A stretch of 18,834 bases of DNA. It comes from Magnetococcales bacterium (GTDB lineage Bacteria; Pseudomonadota; Magnetococcia; Magnetococcales; DC0425bin3). The translations under genes and the position numbers were made by a program. Shown one piece after another: positions 5,451 through 14,046 of the stretch (its first letter is position 1; every line of letters starts with the position of its first letter). The notes beneath the pieces are model-generated. The model did no database searches and was not told the DNA's origin. It saw only the letters and a program-made list of their open reading frames with translations. The stretch is from NCBI GenBank assembly GCA_015229045.1, contig JADGCJ010000020.1, forward strand, positions 1-18,834, written 5' to 3'.

Positions 5451-8072
5451 CTACTTTTCGTCGCCGTGGGAGTTTTTGACGCCGAGAATCTCTGGCAGAA
5501 GACCGGAGAAGATCTCCACCAGTCGTGGATCGAAGGCTGTTCCGGCGCCTTTTTGGATTTCCTGCATCGTCTCTTCGACCTTCCAGGCTTTTTTGTAAGG
5601 ACGATCGCTGGTGAGTGCGTCGAAGACGTCGGCGATGGCGCAGATTCGCCCTTCGATGGGAATCTCTTCTCCCGAAACACCGATCGGGTACCCTTGTCCA
5701 TCCCACCTTTCGTGGTGGGTCAGGGCGATGATGTGTGCCGTGTTCATGGGCTCCGCATCGTAGCCATGCAGCATGATGGAACCAATGATGGTGTGCCTCT
5801 TCATGGTTTCCCACTCCTGTTCGGTCAGGCGTGCGGGTTTGAGGAGGATGTTATCCGGAATACCGATCTTGCCGATATCATGCATGGGCGCCGCATCGAT
5901 CAGATTTTCGCAATCTTCTTCGGATAATCCGGCTGCCCGCGCCAGAAGGGCGGCATATTTGCTCATGCGCACCACATGCTGTCCCGTATCCTGATCCCGG
6001 AATTCGGCGGCCATGCTCAGTCTGTGGATGATATCGAGTCTGGTCTTTTTCAGCTCCTCGTGTTTGACTTGCAGTGCCGACTCCATCTGGCGGCGCTCGA
6101 TGATGCCGGCCAGGGAACCGGCGAACGTGGAAAGGAAGCTCTTTTTGTCCAGGTTGACGTGTTTGTTCTGCGACTGCATGAACACCATGCCGACGGGTCC
6201 TTTGATCCCCGGAATCGAAATACAATAATTGCCCTGTTCCGGATCACCCTTCAGACAGACGACATGGTCGGGGCTGTCATCTGGAAATTTGAGTATTTTT
6301 CGCCAATTCTCTTCCCGTTGGCAAAGACAGCGGGCGGAAGGAATCCTTCGGACACGTTTTTGTTCCTCGTCGTTCAAATTTTCATGTGCCGCCAGGTTCA
6401 TCTGTTGCAGTTCGGGGTCGCAGACGAACACGGCCCCCTTGCCGGTCAATCCGATCCAGGGCACGGTGCTCAGGATTCGGATGGCCGCCCGCAACTGCTC
6501 TTCCAGGGTCATCGGCACGAGTGTGGTTTCAAGCAGGGCGTTCAAAGCGATTTGTGATTGTTGCATCCGCTCGTTATGTGCATCCGCTTCCCGACGATTG
6601 ACGATGGCCTTGGAGAAGAGCCAACTGCCAATCGCCGCCAGACCTACCAGAAGAGATTGAAAAATCAGCAGACGCTTGCGCAAGGCAATCAACGCGGGGT
6701 CCGGTCTGTCAGGGGTATGCCAGGAGAGCATTTTCCATGTCGGAGCGTGCAGATGGTGGATATGTCCCTGCGACGAGGCATTTTTCACGCCCGTATTTTT
6801 GGCCAGGGGAGCAACTCCGGGATGAAGTGTGCTGAACAAAGCCACCTTTTTTTGATCCTCGACCCTGCCTTTTTCGGAAGCGTTCATCGTACGCCAGAGT
6901 TGATCTCCTGCAAACGACGACTCCCCCTGTTTTCCGGTAAAAGGATGGATAAGATATCCCTGTTCCGACACCAGTTGAAACTGACCGACCAATGATGTGA
7001 TCAGTTTACTGAAAAAAGGGTGCAGATTGTACCAGGAGAAGTCCAGAAAAACCGCACCCCTTGTACGACCCTCCCCGTCAAACACCGGGGTGCCGAAACG
7101 CAATACGGAGCCACGCTGCTCCCGATCGGAAGGGACCAGAGGTCCGGAGATGACGACCTCACCATTCTGCAAATGAATGGGATCCAACGTTTTATCGGCA
7201 ACGGACAGCCTGGAATAATCTGTGGCCTTTTTCGCCTGCCCGTTCAGAAAATCGACATGTACCTGGGTTTTTCCATGAGTATCGACAAGGAAAGCACTTT
7301 GGAACCGATCTTTGGATTTCAAGAACCCGGAAAAGCTGGCGATCAATAACGGCTCTGTATCATGACTCTTCGCCACGGATTCCAGAGTCATTGACATGTG
7401 GGCAAGGACCAACACATCGCTCACCAGGAGATCCAATTCCTTCAACAGGTCATTCCGGGCAATGTCGATTTGCAGGGCATCATCATACTCCGCGTTTTTT
7501 CTCCGGAATTGGTTCTCCTGGAAATACAATGCCTCGGTGACCAGGGAAAAAAGGACAAACAGAGGCAGGAAAAACAGGAGAAACTGCCGTCTTGTATTCC
7601 GCGACTTATTGGCATCAGAGGAAAAATCCTTGCCGGAGTGCCTTGTGACAAGGAAAAAAACTATGGGGGAGGCAACCAGGGCCAGCAATCCGGCATCGGC
7701 GGAGGCGAGTGCGAAGCTCCCCTCCTCGAACCCCATCAGGGGAACAAAGAGCATGATGCCGCATTCGACGGAAAAAACGACGGAAAAAACGGAGATCCCG
7801 ATATTGAGGGCAACGATGCCAAAAGGAGGGCGACGAGACGAAGACCACCCCGACGGCGCGAACCCCCGCAAAGACCACATCATGTTCAAGGGTGTGGAAA
7901 CGATCGCCAGAAGCAACGAATCCTCCAGGGTGACAACCCAGGTTCCCAACTCTCCCTCACCCGACAAATGGGGGAGAACGAGCATGATCAGGAGTTCGAC
8001 GGAAAAGAGGACGATCGCAATCCGAATGGTACCCAGAAAAAAACGCAACCGGGGGGTCATGAACCTGTTCAC
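5451..8072 (-). CDS. Membrane HD-GYP c-di-GMP phosphodiesterase with periplasmic sensor and GAF
   Basis: An 873-aa protein predicted to hydrolyse cyclic di-GMP in the cytoplasm. The N terminus holds two similar two-helix membrane modules (about 8-66 and 85-143), then TM5 (164-184). A large periplasmic Cache-like sensor follows (about 185-463; FLVDTHGK and GAVFLDFSW fit a Cache fold), then TM6 (467-490). A GAF-like domain (about 515-660) precedes the HD-GYP domain (675-865), which has HD at 731-732 (HDIGKIGIPD) and HHERWDGQGYP at 786-796. These catalytic motifs are intact. The start is GTG 8072; ATG at 8060 (residue 5) is equally plausible, and both ribosome sites are weak. Its 5' flank holds a hairpin-rich stretch and a MITE. 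It opposes the diguanylate cyclase at 16928-18679, so the region encodes both making and breaking of c-di-GMP. Its ligand is unknown. Confidence 0.95.
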   Translation of the reverse strand: MNRFMTPRLRFFLGTIRIAIVLFSVELLIMLVLPHLSGEGELGTWVVTLEDSLLLAIVSTPLNMMWSLRGFAPSGWSSSRRPPFGIVALNIGISVFSVVFSVECGIMLFVPLMGFEEGSFALASADAGLLALVASPIVFFLVTRHSGKDFSSDANKSRNTRRQFLLFFLPLFVLFSLVTEALYFQENQFRRKNAEYDDALQIDIARNDLLKELDLLVSDVLVLAHMSMTLESVAKSHDTEPLLIASFSGFLKSKDRFQSAFLVDTHGKTQVHVDFLNGQAKKATDYSRLSVADKTLDPIHLQNGEVVISGPLVPSDREQRGSVLRFGTPVFDGEGRTRGAVFLDFSWYNLHPFFSKLITSLVGQFQLVSEQGYLIHPFTGKQGESSFAGDQLWRTMNASEKGRVEDQKKVALFSTLHPGVAPLAKNTGVKNASSQGHIHHLHAPTWKMLSWHTPDRPDPALIALRKRLLIFQSLLVGLAAIGSWLFSKAIVNRREADAHNERMQQSQIALNALLETTLVPMTLEEQLRAAIRILSTVPWIGLTGKGAVFVCDPELQQMNLAAHENLNDEEQKRVRRIPSARCLCQREENWRKILKFPDDSPDHVVCLKGDPEQGNYCISIPGIKGPVGMVFMQSQNKHVNLDKKSFLSTFAGSLAGIIERRQMESALQVKHEELKKTRLDIIHRLSMAAEFRDQDTGQHVVRMSKYAALLARAAGLSEEDCENLIDAAPMHDIGKIGIPDNILLKPARLTEQEWETMKRHTIIGSIMLHGYDAEPMNTAHIIALTHHERWDGQGYPIGVSGEEIPIEGRICAIADVFDALTSDRPYKKAWKVEETMQEIQKGAGTAFDPRLVEIFSGLLPEILGVKNSHGDEK

Positions 8073-8125
8073 TGCAAGGAACCACCTGTCAAATGCGGAG
8101 CATGCGTATTTCGGACAAAACGCTC

Positions 8126-8205
8126 ATTGGCGCCAATCCCTGGCAACCAGACCCTCCGACGACGGGTGGCAACCCAACCACCGGCAAAAGCCTGTACCGT
8201 CGGAG
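8126..8205 (-). promoter_or_regulatory. Hairpin-rich leader-like region upstream of the HD-GYP gene
   Basis: Within the 171 bp between the HD-GYP start and the MITE target repeat there is a perfect 12-bp palindrome ATTGGCGCCAAT (8126-8137) and a small hairpin CTGG-CAA-CCAG (8140-8150). An 8-bp stem, CTCCGACG (8154-8161) with CGTCGGAG (8198-8205), encloses further pairing. Inside it, GGGT (8164-8167) can pair with ACCC (8172-8175), or GGTGG (8165-8169) with CCACC (8178-8182); GGC-AAAA-GCC lies at 8183-8192. Two mutually exclusive inner pairings in a likely 5' leader suggest regulation, but no known riboswitch class is recognised. The palindrome could instead be a protein operator. Confidence 0.4.
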
Positions 8206-8243
8206 CGGTATATCACATCCGAAGGCCCGGATCCATTTTCCAA

Positions 8244-8253
8244 TGTCGGAGGG
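8244..8253. repeat. Left target-site duplication of the MITE
   Basis: TGTCGGAGGG directly abuts the left end of the element and is repeated identically at 8463-8472, directly abutting the right end. Confidence 0.85.
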
Positions 8254-8462
8254 CAGGACAATCGCATTTAAACTGCGTCTACTTTGGGACACGTCGTTTT
8301 TTTGTTCGGAAAAAAATGTTGACATGAAAGATTTTATCGGGGCTTCGCCCCAAACCCCACCAGGACTCTGTCCTGGACCTGTCCGGTCGCCAGCCCCCTG
8401 GACCCCGATGCCAAAAAGCGATCATGACCTCGGGTGTGCCAGTTTCAAATGCGATTGCCCTG
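8254..8462. mobile_element. 209-bp MITE with 22-bp inverted ends
   Basis: The left end starts CAGGACAATCGCATTTAAAC; the right end, read inward on the minus strand, starts CAGGGCAATCGCATTTGAAA. The termini are thus inverted repeats over about 22 bp with few mismatches. The element is flanked by identical 10-bp direct repeats, as expected of a transposition target duplication. It has no room for a transposase, so it is non-autonomous. CAGGG ends with an 8-10 bp duplication recall ISAs1-family elements (family assignment is inference). The middle carries the interspersed hairpin block at 8321-8380. The 8073-8491 gap between genes consists of this element plus the hairpin-rich stretch nearer the HD-GYP gene. 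Confidence 0.85.
8321..8380 (+). repeat. Interspersed double-hairpin repeat inside the MITE
   Basis: A block of about 60 bp, shared with 18758-18810, forms two hairpins: GGGGC-TTC-GCCCC (8339-8351) and CCAGGAC-TCT-GTCCTGG (8360-8376). The two copies share the leading GACATGAAAG, the CTTCGCCCC core and the ACCCCACCAGGACTCTGT segment. It could end transcription from the upstream triheme lipoprotein gene, but lacks a T-run. Confidence 0.8.
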
Positions 8463-8472
8463 TGTCGGAGGG
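8463..8472. repeat. Right target-site duplication of the MITE
   Basis: TGTCGGAGGG, identical to 8244-8253, lies immediately outside the right terminus and 19 bases past the stop codon of the triheme cytochrome gene. Confidence 0.85.
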
Positions 8473-8491
8473 TCAGGTCTCGAGGCTCTCC

Positions 8492-9373
8492 TCACCACCA
8501 CTGTGGCGGGGAGTTTTCGTGGGGGACACTGTGGCACCTCTGGCATATATAGACCGAAAACGCCACACGACCGTGGCAGGTACCACAGTAACGTCCCCTG
8601 AATATGGAGTCCATGGAAATGGCATTAGCCCCCTTTTTCGGGACAAAAATATCCGGATGACAATTGGAGCAGGCCAGCCAGCGGGTATGGGAGTCGTGGG
8701 GAAATCGCACATGGTGCATGGTCTTGGTGTTGGCGAGAATGATGTCCATGTCCAGGGTTTCCATGGTTCCCTTGCCGTTGAGTGTGGCGTAAGGTTTGAT
8801 GATGCCCTCTCTGATCGCCCGCATCCAATCCACTTCGCCCCATTTTCCTGCCGGGATGGCGGAAAGGGCCTGGGCCGGGTTTTGCAGCAGTTGCATGGCC
8901 GGGCTGGTGGGATCGTGGATGCCATCCTTGGCCAGGGGCGGAGACTTGCTGCGATTATCCCCGGGAATAACGCGCTGTTCCTGGGGCGGGAATTCATTCT
9001 GGGTGGCTGGTCCACCCTTTGACTTGGCCTGTTTTTTGACCTTATTGTCACTTCCCGTGGTGGAGGGGGTTTCTGCCGGGGCTGCTGCCAGTACGAGCGG
9101 ATTGGCGGGGGACCGACCACCTGCGGTTTTTGCCTGCGAGGTGGAGGGTGTTTCCTCTGGAGCCGCCACCGCGACGGGCGGAGGCTGGCCACCGGCGGTT
9201 TCCGGTTTCGTGTCGGGAGGTGCGTCCAGCGAAACCGCCTCTGTCGCGGATGCAGCAACGGGCGGCTGGCTGCCCGCAATTTCCGGTGGCGATTTTTGCC
9301 GACAGGCGCCGGACGACATCAGCAGCAGGCTGAGAGACACGACAGAAAAAAAACATTGAATGGAACGTTTCAT
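8492..9373 (-). CDS. Triheme c7-type cytochrome lipoprotein
   Basis: A 293-aa protein with a lipoprotein signal (hydrophobic 8-19; SSGAC with lipidated Cys 24). Residues 25-150 form a long Pro/Ala/Thr-rich linker with imperfect repeats of AGGxxP...AAPxETPST. The conserved domain (about 175-287) has three CxxCH sites starting at 235, 263 and 277, plus HHVRFPHDSH before the first. The order FPHxxH, CSNCH, RYCGTCHG, CQRCH matches the c(7)-type triheme domain family, found in some long multiheme extracellular cytochromes (recalled). Here there is one triheme unit on a flexible tether, suited to carrying electrons across the periplasm or at the outer membrane. ATG 9373 has AGGGAAGAG just upstream. 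It is divergent from the kinase operon across 35 bp. The HD-GYP gene lies downstream on the same strand beyond the MITE. Confidence 0.92.
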   Translation of the reverse strand: MKRSIQCFFSVVSLSLLLMSSGACRQKSPPEIAGSQPPVAASATEAVSLDAPPDTKPETAGGQPPPVAVAAPEETPSTSQAKTAGGRSPANPLVLAAAPAETPSTTGSDNKVKKQAKSKGGPATQNEFPPQEQRVIPGDNRSKSPPLAKDGIHDPTSPAMQLLQNPAQALSAIPAGKWGEVDWMRAIREGIIKPYATLNGKGTMETLDMDIILANTKTMHHVRFPHDSHTRWLACSNCHPDIFVPKKGANAISMDSIFRGRYCGTCHGRVAFSVYICQRCHSVPHENSPPQWW

Positions 9374-9408
9374 GTATTCTCTTCCCTGCAATACCTGAAG
9401 GAGCGTTT

Positions 9409-11790
9409 TTGAGCGGTATGGACGCGAAGATTCGGCCTGTATGGGCACGGTTGTGGACGAGCTGGCGACCGAGTTTGGCAACGGCGCGTCCCGGTGATTT
9501 TCGCCTGCTGCGATATTTTTCCGTGACGAGTTTCGTGGCCATGGCGTTGGCGGCATGGTTCACCGCCTTTCTGTTCCGGCATATCGAGAACCGTTCGATG
9601 CTGTCGTTGGGTGAAGCACAAAATGTGGCCATGACCCAGGCATTTTCCAACGCCTTATGGCCAAGCCTCTCCGGTTTTTTGCCCGTTTCCTGCGGGATGA
9701 CACCCGTCGAGATCCGCAATCATCCCCTGGTGCTTTATCTGGACCAGTTTTTGGGCAAACTGATGCGCAACCTGAAGGTCGTCAGGGTCAAGATTCACAA
9801 TACCAATGGCGTGACGCTGTACTCCAGTCAGATCAGTCAGATCGGTGTGGACCAAAGCGGCGACCCGCGGGTCGGTGGCGCACTCAAGGGGCATCTGCAC
9901 AGCGAGCAGGTGCATCAGCCGGATTTTGTCTCTTTCGACGGCCACACAGCGGACCGGGACATGATCGTGACCTACATTCCCCTGTTCCGGGATGACCGGG
10001 TTCGCGGAGTGTTTGAATTCTACTATGACATCAGCGACCTGCTTGAGCATACGCACCGTTCCCAGCGTTGGATGGTCTTTGGCGTTGCGGGGTTGTTCGC
10101 CGTGCTTTATGGACTGCTGTTCGGCATCGTGCGGCGTGCCGACACCATGATCGGCGAACAGCACGATCGCTTGAGCCAGTATCTCGAAAAGATTCGTTTG
10201 AACAATGAAACCCTTGAAAACCGGGTGGCAGAGCGTACCGAGACCCTCAAACTCACCAACGATGTCCTCAAATCGGAAATCGCCGAACGCCAGCAAGCGG
10301 AAAGGGAGCTGCGCAAACTGACCCTGGCCGTGGAGCAAAGTCCGGCTTCCGTCATCATCACTGATTTGGCGGGTCGGATCGAATATGTCAACCCAAAATT
10401 TTGTCGGATTTCCGGCTATTCGTCGACGGAAGTGCTCGGAAAAAATCCAAGACTCCTGAAATCCGGGATGATTTCCGATCAGACCTATCAGGAGCTATGG
10501 AGCGTCATTGCGCGCGGAGAAGAGTGGCGCGGGGAGTTTTTCAATCGCAGGAAAAACGGGGAACTGTTCTGGGAGTTGGCCTCCATCTCGCCCATTCGCG
10601 ACAAGCACGGAAAAATCACCCACTATCTGGCGATCAAGGAGGACATCTCGGACATCAAGGCAGCCCAGGCCACCCTCCGGGACCAGGAGATGCACCTCAG
10701 GTTGATCATGGACAATGTGACGGAAGGGATTGTCGTGACCTCCGGCGAGGGTGTCATCGAGTCCGCCAATCCGGCCATCGGGCGGATTTTTGGCTATCAG
10801 GCCCAGGAATTGATCGGAAAGCCGGTAGAAACCCTGCTGCCTGACCCTTTCGAGCGGAATCACGAAGAGCTGGTCGAACGGTTGGCACAAAGCAGACACT
10901 CCGGCCTGATCTTTGAACGAGAAATCGAGGCCCGACGCTGCAACCAGACCCACTTTCCTCTGGATCTGTCCGTGCATGCCGTGCGGACCGGCGAGTTGTT
11001 GCATTTCATCGTGACCATGCGTGACATCAGTGATCGCAAACTGGCGGAAAAGCAATTGGCTGAATCGCAGCACGCCCGGTTCCATCAGGAGAAGATGATC
11101 TCTCTGGGTGCCCTGGCCTCGGGCATTCTGCACGAGATCAACAATCCCACCGCAGCCATCACCGGCATCCTGGAGACGCTGCGGGATCTGGGGGAAGAGA
11201 GTGAAGGAAGGAGCGGCGCCGAATATCTGGGACTGCTGGATTTGATGCACGAACAAATCGATCGCATCACCAGCATCACCAGGGATGTCGCCGACTTTTC
11301 CCAATCGCAACCCGATGAGATCCAGTTTCTCGACCTGAATGACCTGATCAGGAAGAGTGTACGTCTCATGGGCTTTGACAAGCGGTTGCGCACCATCCGG
11401 ATGACCCTGGATCTGGACAGGGAGCTGCCGGCCGTCAATGCCTCCGGATCCCAGTTGCGCCAGGTGATCATCAATCTCCTGATCAATGCCGCCGATGCCC
11501 TGGAAGGGATCACGGATCGTCGACGAGAGGTGATCCTCTCCACCGGCATCCAGGATGGCAAAATTCGCATGAGTGTCGCCGACAACGGGGTCGGCATGGA
11601 TGCCACAACCCGCGAACGAATCTTCGAACCCTTTTTCACCACCAAGCCGGTGGGACGTGGCATGGGATTGGGACTCTCCCTGTGCTACTCCATCGTTGCG
11701 AATCACGGTGGGGAGATACAGGTCTGTTCGCAGTTGCAAGCGGGATGCACGTTCCACATACTGCTGCCCATGGCAGAAGAACTGGTTTGA
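9409..11790 (+). CDS. Sensor histidine kinase with periplasmic Cache-like domain and two PAS domains
   Basis: A 793-aa hybrid-free kinase. TM1 is at 38-57. A periplasmic Cache-like sensor (about 58-218) precedes TM2 (221-241). A coiled coil (250-305) leads to PAS1 (about 306-420, ending in the usual EDISDIK) and PAS2 (428-545). The HisKA domain has the phosphoacceptor His 575 in ILHEINNP, and the ATPase domain has the N box (NLLINAADA, 689-697), DNGVGM (725-730), FEPFFTTK and GMGLGLS. All boxes are intact. Start: TTG 9409 lies 5 bases after AAGGAG (9398-9403); ATG 9418 is 14 bases away, so TTG is preferred. The response regulator starts 6 bases after the stop. It probably senses a small periplasmic ligand through the Cache domain and phosphorylates that partner. 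The ligand is unknown. Confidence 0.95.
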   Translation: MSGMDAKIRPVWARLWTSWRPSLATARPGDFRLLRYFSVTSFVAMALAAWFTAFLFRHIENRSMLSLGEAQNVAMTQAFSNALWPSLSGFLPVSCGMTPVEIRNHPLVLYLDQFLGKLMRNLKVVRVKIHNTNGVTLYSSQISQIGVDQSGDPRVGGALKGHLHSEQVHQPDFVSFDGHTADRDMIVTYIPLFRDDRVRGVFEFYYDISDLLEHTHRSQRWMVFGVAGLFAVLYGLLFGIVRRADTMIGEQHDRLSQYLEKIRLNNETLENRVAERTETLKLTNDVLKSEIAERQQAERELRKLTLAVEQSPASVIITDLAGRIEYVNPKFCRISGYSSTEVLGKNPRLLKSGMISDQTYQELWSVIARGEEWRGEFFNRRKNGELFWELASISPIRDKHGKITHYLAIKEDISDIKAAQATLRDQEMHLRLIMDNVTEGIVVTSGEGVIESANPAIGRIFGYQAQELIGKPVETLLPDPFERNHEELVERLAQSRHSGLIFEREIEARRCNQTHFPLDLSVHAVRTGELLHFIVTMRDISDRKLAEKQLAESQHARFHQEKMISLGALASGILHEINNPTAAITGILETLRDLGEESEGRSGAEYLGLLDLMHEQIDRITSITRDVADFSQSQPDEIQFLDLNDLIRKSVRLMGFDKRLRTIRMTLDLDRELPAVNASGSQLRQVIINLLINAADALEGITDRRREVILSTGIQDGKIRMSVADNGVGMDATTRERIFEPFFTTKPVGRGMGLGLSLCYSIVANHGGEIQVCSQLQAGCTFHILLPMAEELV

Positions 11791-11796
11791 ACGGAT

Positions 11797-13188
11797 ATGC
11801 ACGAAACGACGGAATCACTCACCATCCTGGTTATCGACGACGAACCGGCCATACGCCAGATTCTGGCCTCCACCCTCGCCAAGGCCGGGTACACGACCGA
11901 GGCGGCACACGACGGCGCCGAAGCCCTGCGCCGCCTGGAACGGGGAAACATCGACATCGCCATTTGCGACATCCAGATGCCGGGCATGGATGGCGTCGAG
12001 GTCGTGCAACAAGCCAAATCCATGGGCATGGGAACGATCTTCCTGATGATGACCGCCTTTGCCTCGGTCGACACCGCAGTCAAGGCCATGAAGGCCGGCG
12101 CCTATGATTATCTGACCAAACCGCTGCGCAAGGAGAATATTCTGCATCGATTACGCCAGGTGGCAGACGTCATCGCCCTGCGCGACCAGAACCGAACTCT
12201 GCGCAATCTGGTCAAGGTGGAAGAGAAGAACCGCTGTCGTTTCTCTTCGGCGGCCATGTTGAAAATCGATCGTCTCGTCCGCAAGGTGGCCCCCACCGAT
12301 TTTACCGCCATCATCACCGGCGAAAGCGGAACCGGCAAAGGGATCGTGGCACGACAAATCCATCAACGCAGCAAAAGAAGCGGAGAGTTGTTCATTCCGA
12401 TCAACTGCGGTTCCATTCCGGAAAATTTGATGGAAAGTGAATTTTTCGGTCATGTCAAAGGGGCGTTCACCGGGGCGGACAAGGTCAAGAAAGGGTTGTT
12501 TTTGGAAGCTGACAAAGGTACCCTGTTCCTGGACGAGATCGGGGAGCTGCCTTTGAGCATGCAGGTCAAGCTGCTCCACATCCTGGAAGAGAAACAGGTT
12601 CGGCCGGTGGGCAGCGAAAAGTTCCGGGCCGTGGATGTGCGCATCATCGCGGCCACCAATCGGGATCTCAAGGAGATGACGACAGCCGGAACCTTTCGCG
12701 AAGACCTTTACTTTCGCCTGAACGTGTTCAACATTCACATCCCGCCCTTGCGGCTGCGGACGGAGGACATTCCGGTCCTGGTGGATTACTTCCTGAAGAA
12801 TTCAAAACATGTCGGTCGTAGCGAGAGCGTCTGGAGGGTGGACCCCGACGCGGAGTCCGCCCTGATGAATTATCCCTGGCCGGGCAATGTCCGCGAACTG
12901 GAAAATGTCATTGAACGTGCCCTGATCCTGGTCGAAGATGGCGTGATCACGCTGCACGATCTGCCCGGGGTTGTGGTCGGACAGGGCGGTGACGATGCGG
13001 TCGGGCGTACCGTGGCCAAGGGGACATTGCGAGACCGTATGCGTCACTACGAAATTCTGGCGATTCACGAAGCCATCAAAGAGGCGGCTGGCGATCGTCG
13101 TGCGGCGGCGCGTGCCCTGGGAATCGGCCTGTCCAGCCTTTACCGGAAACTCGAACTGGCTGGCCCACAGCCTCTGTCCTGCGATTGA
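11797..13188 (+). CDS. NtrC-family sigma54-dependent response regulator
   Basis: A 463-aa regulator with three domains. The receiver (about 8-122) has acidic D14/D15, phospho-Asp 58 ([10 protein letters not shown]), T86 and K108. The AAA+ sigma54-interaction domain (about 146-380) has Walker A GESGTGKG (175-182), the sigma54-contact loop GAFTGA (222-227) and Walker B GTLFLDEI (241-248). A Fis-type helix-turn-helix (about 415-452) has [19 protein letters not shown]. All key residues are present, so it should activate sigma54 promoters when phosphorylated by the adjacent kinase. Likely targets are the downstream operon or the divergent triheme gene (inference); I found no clear -24/-12 site by eye. 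ATG 11797 is used; its ribosome site is weak, consistent with coupling to the kinase gene. Confidence 0.96.
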   Translation: MHETTESLTILVIDDEPAIRQILASTLAKAGYTTEAAHDGAEALRRLERGNIDIAICDIQMPGMDGVEVVQQAKSMGMGTIFLMMTAFASVDTAVKAMKAGAYDYLTKPLRKENILHRLRQVADVIALRDQNRTLRNLVKVEEKNRCRFSSAAMLKIDRLVRKVAPTDFTAIITGESGTGKGIVARQIHQRSKRSGELFIPINCGSIPENLMESEFFGHVKGAFTGADKVKKGLFLEADKGTLFLDEIGELPLSMQVKLLHILEEKQVRPVGSEKFRAVDVRIIAATNRDLKEMTTAGTFREDLYFRLNVFNIHIPPLRLRTEDIPVLVDYFLKNSKHVGRSESVWRVDPDAESALMNYPWPGNVRELENVIERALILVEDGVITLHDLPGVVVGQGGDDAVGRTVAKGTLRDRMRHYEILAIHEAIKEAAGDRRAAARALGIGLSSLYRKLELAGPQPLSCD

Positions 13189-13251
13189 AGAGGTTGACTG
13201 CGTCGCCCTTTGAACACCATTTTGTCACCACATGAAGGCATGGAGAGCAAA

Positions 13252-14046
13252 ATGATCGAAACAAGTCCGCTGTCGCGTCGTGTGCATGGTGGCGCCGCTG
13301 GTACGAGATTGGCAAAAGTACTGACGATATTGTTGGCACTCGGTACGGCAACCGGCCTGGCGACAAGCAGCCTCGCACTGGCGGCAGATCCTCAACCGGG
13401 CGTCGCCGCTCCCTCGGCCAATCCGGAAGAGGATTTCAAGGCCGGACGCACGGCCTACGAAAACAACGACTGGTTCGCGGCCATCCCGCCCCTGCGCCGT
13501 TCGGCCATGGCGGGGCACATGCCGGCCATGGTGATGCTGGGAACGATCCAGGCCCGCGCAGAGGAGAGCGCCGAGGCCTTGCTTTGGTACCACAAAGCCG
13601 CCGAGGCAGGATCGCTGGATGGGGCCTATTGGCTGGGAACCATGCTTCTCAACGAACTGGAAACTCCGGCTACCGAAACCAAAGGTGCCAAACCGGATAA
13701 AACAGTCGTCCATGGCCCGGAGGAGGCCCTGAAGTGGCTCACACGCGCCGCAACGGGAAACCACCCCCCGGCCATGTTTGCCTTGTCCAACGTCTATCTG
13801 CATGGCAAACTCGGTCAACATGCGGATCCGAAAACCGCCCTGGACTGGCTGCAACGGGCTGCGGACAAGGGTTTCACACCCGCCATGAAGGAACTGGCGG
13901 CAGCCTATACGCGCGGACTCCTCGGATTGGCACCCAACCCCAAAGAGTCGCAACGCTGGGAAAAAGCCGTGCAGGATGCCGAAAATGCCAACGCCAAATC
14001 CGAACCGAAAACAGCCAAACCCAACCAGGGAACCACAAAAAAATGA
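13252..14046 (+). CDS. Exported Sel1-like repeat protein
   Basis: A 264-aa protein with a signal peptide (hydrophobic 22-44, cleavage at ALA/ALAA near 44-45). An alpha-helical repeat region from about 57 to 240 contains three or four Sel1-like repeats: AMVMLGTIQARAEESAEALLWYHKAAEAG, then EEALKWLTRAATGNHPPAMFALS, then KTALDWLQRAADKGFTPAMKELA. The tail is Lys/Asn-rich. Sel1 repeats are TPR relatives that scaffold proteins, often in the envelope. The ATG at 13252 is chosen because GGAGAG (13242-13247) precedes it; ATG 13240 and TTG 13210 are in frame but worse. It follows the regulator by 63 bases, and its stop overlaps the next start (ATGA), so it is translationally coupled to the monoheme cytochrome. 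It may chaperone or dock that cytochrome (inference). Confidence 0.9.
   Translation: MIETSPLSRRVHGGAAGTRLAKVLTILLALGTATGLATSSLALAADPQPGVAAPSANPEEDFKAGRTAYENNDWFAAIPPLRRSAMAGHMPAMVMLGTIQARAEESAEALLWYHKAAEAGSLDGAYWLGTMLLNELETPATETKGAKPDKTVVHGPEEALKWLTRAATGNHPPAMFALSNVYLHGKLGQHADPKTALDWLQRAADKGFTPAMKELAAAYTRGLLGLAPNPKESQRWEKAVQDAENANAKSEPKTAKPNQGTTKK

Noticed and set aside
4537..5814. 425-codon open frame on the minus strand
   Set aside because: It runs antisense to the ankyrin gene, whose signal peptide and repeats are clear, and its translation is Arg/His-rich with no recognisable domain.
8126..8205. A c-di-GMP-I (GEMM) riboswitch
   Set aside because: GGCAACC and GCAAAAGCC pieces on the plus strand look vaguely similar, but the order, the conserved flanks and the strand relative to the HD-GYP gene do not fit.
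8093..9022. 309-codon plus-strand open frame over the MITE and the triheme gene
   Set aside because: It crosses the target duplications and both element ends, and is antisense to three good CxxCH motifs.
10495..11802. 435-codon open frame antisense to the histidine kinase
   Set aside because: The kinase frame has every catalytic box; the antisense product shows no domain.
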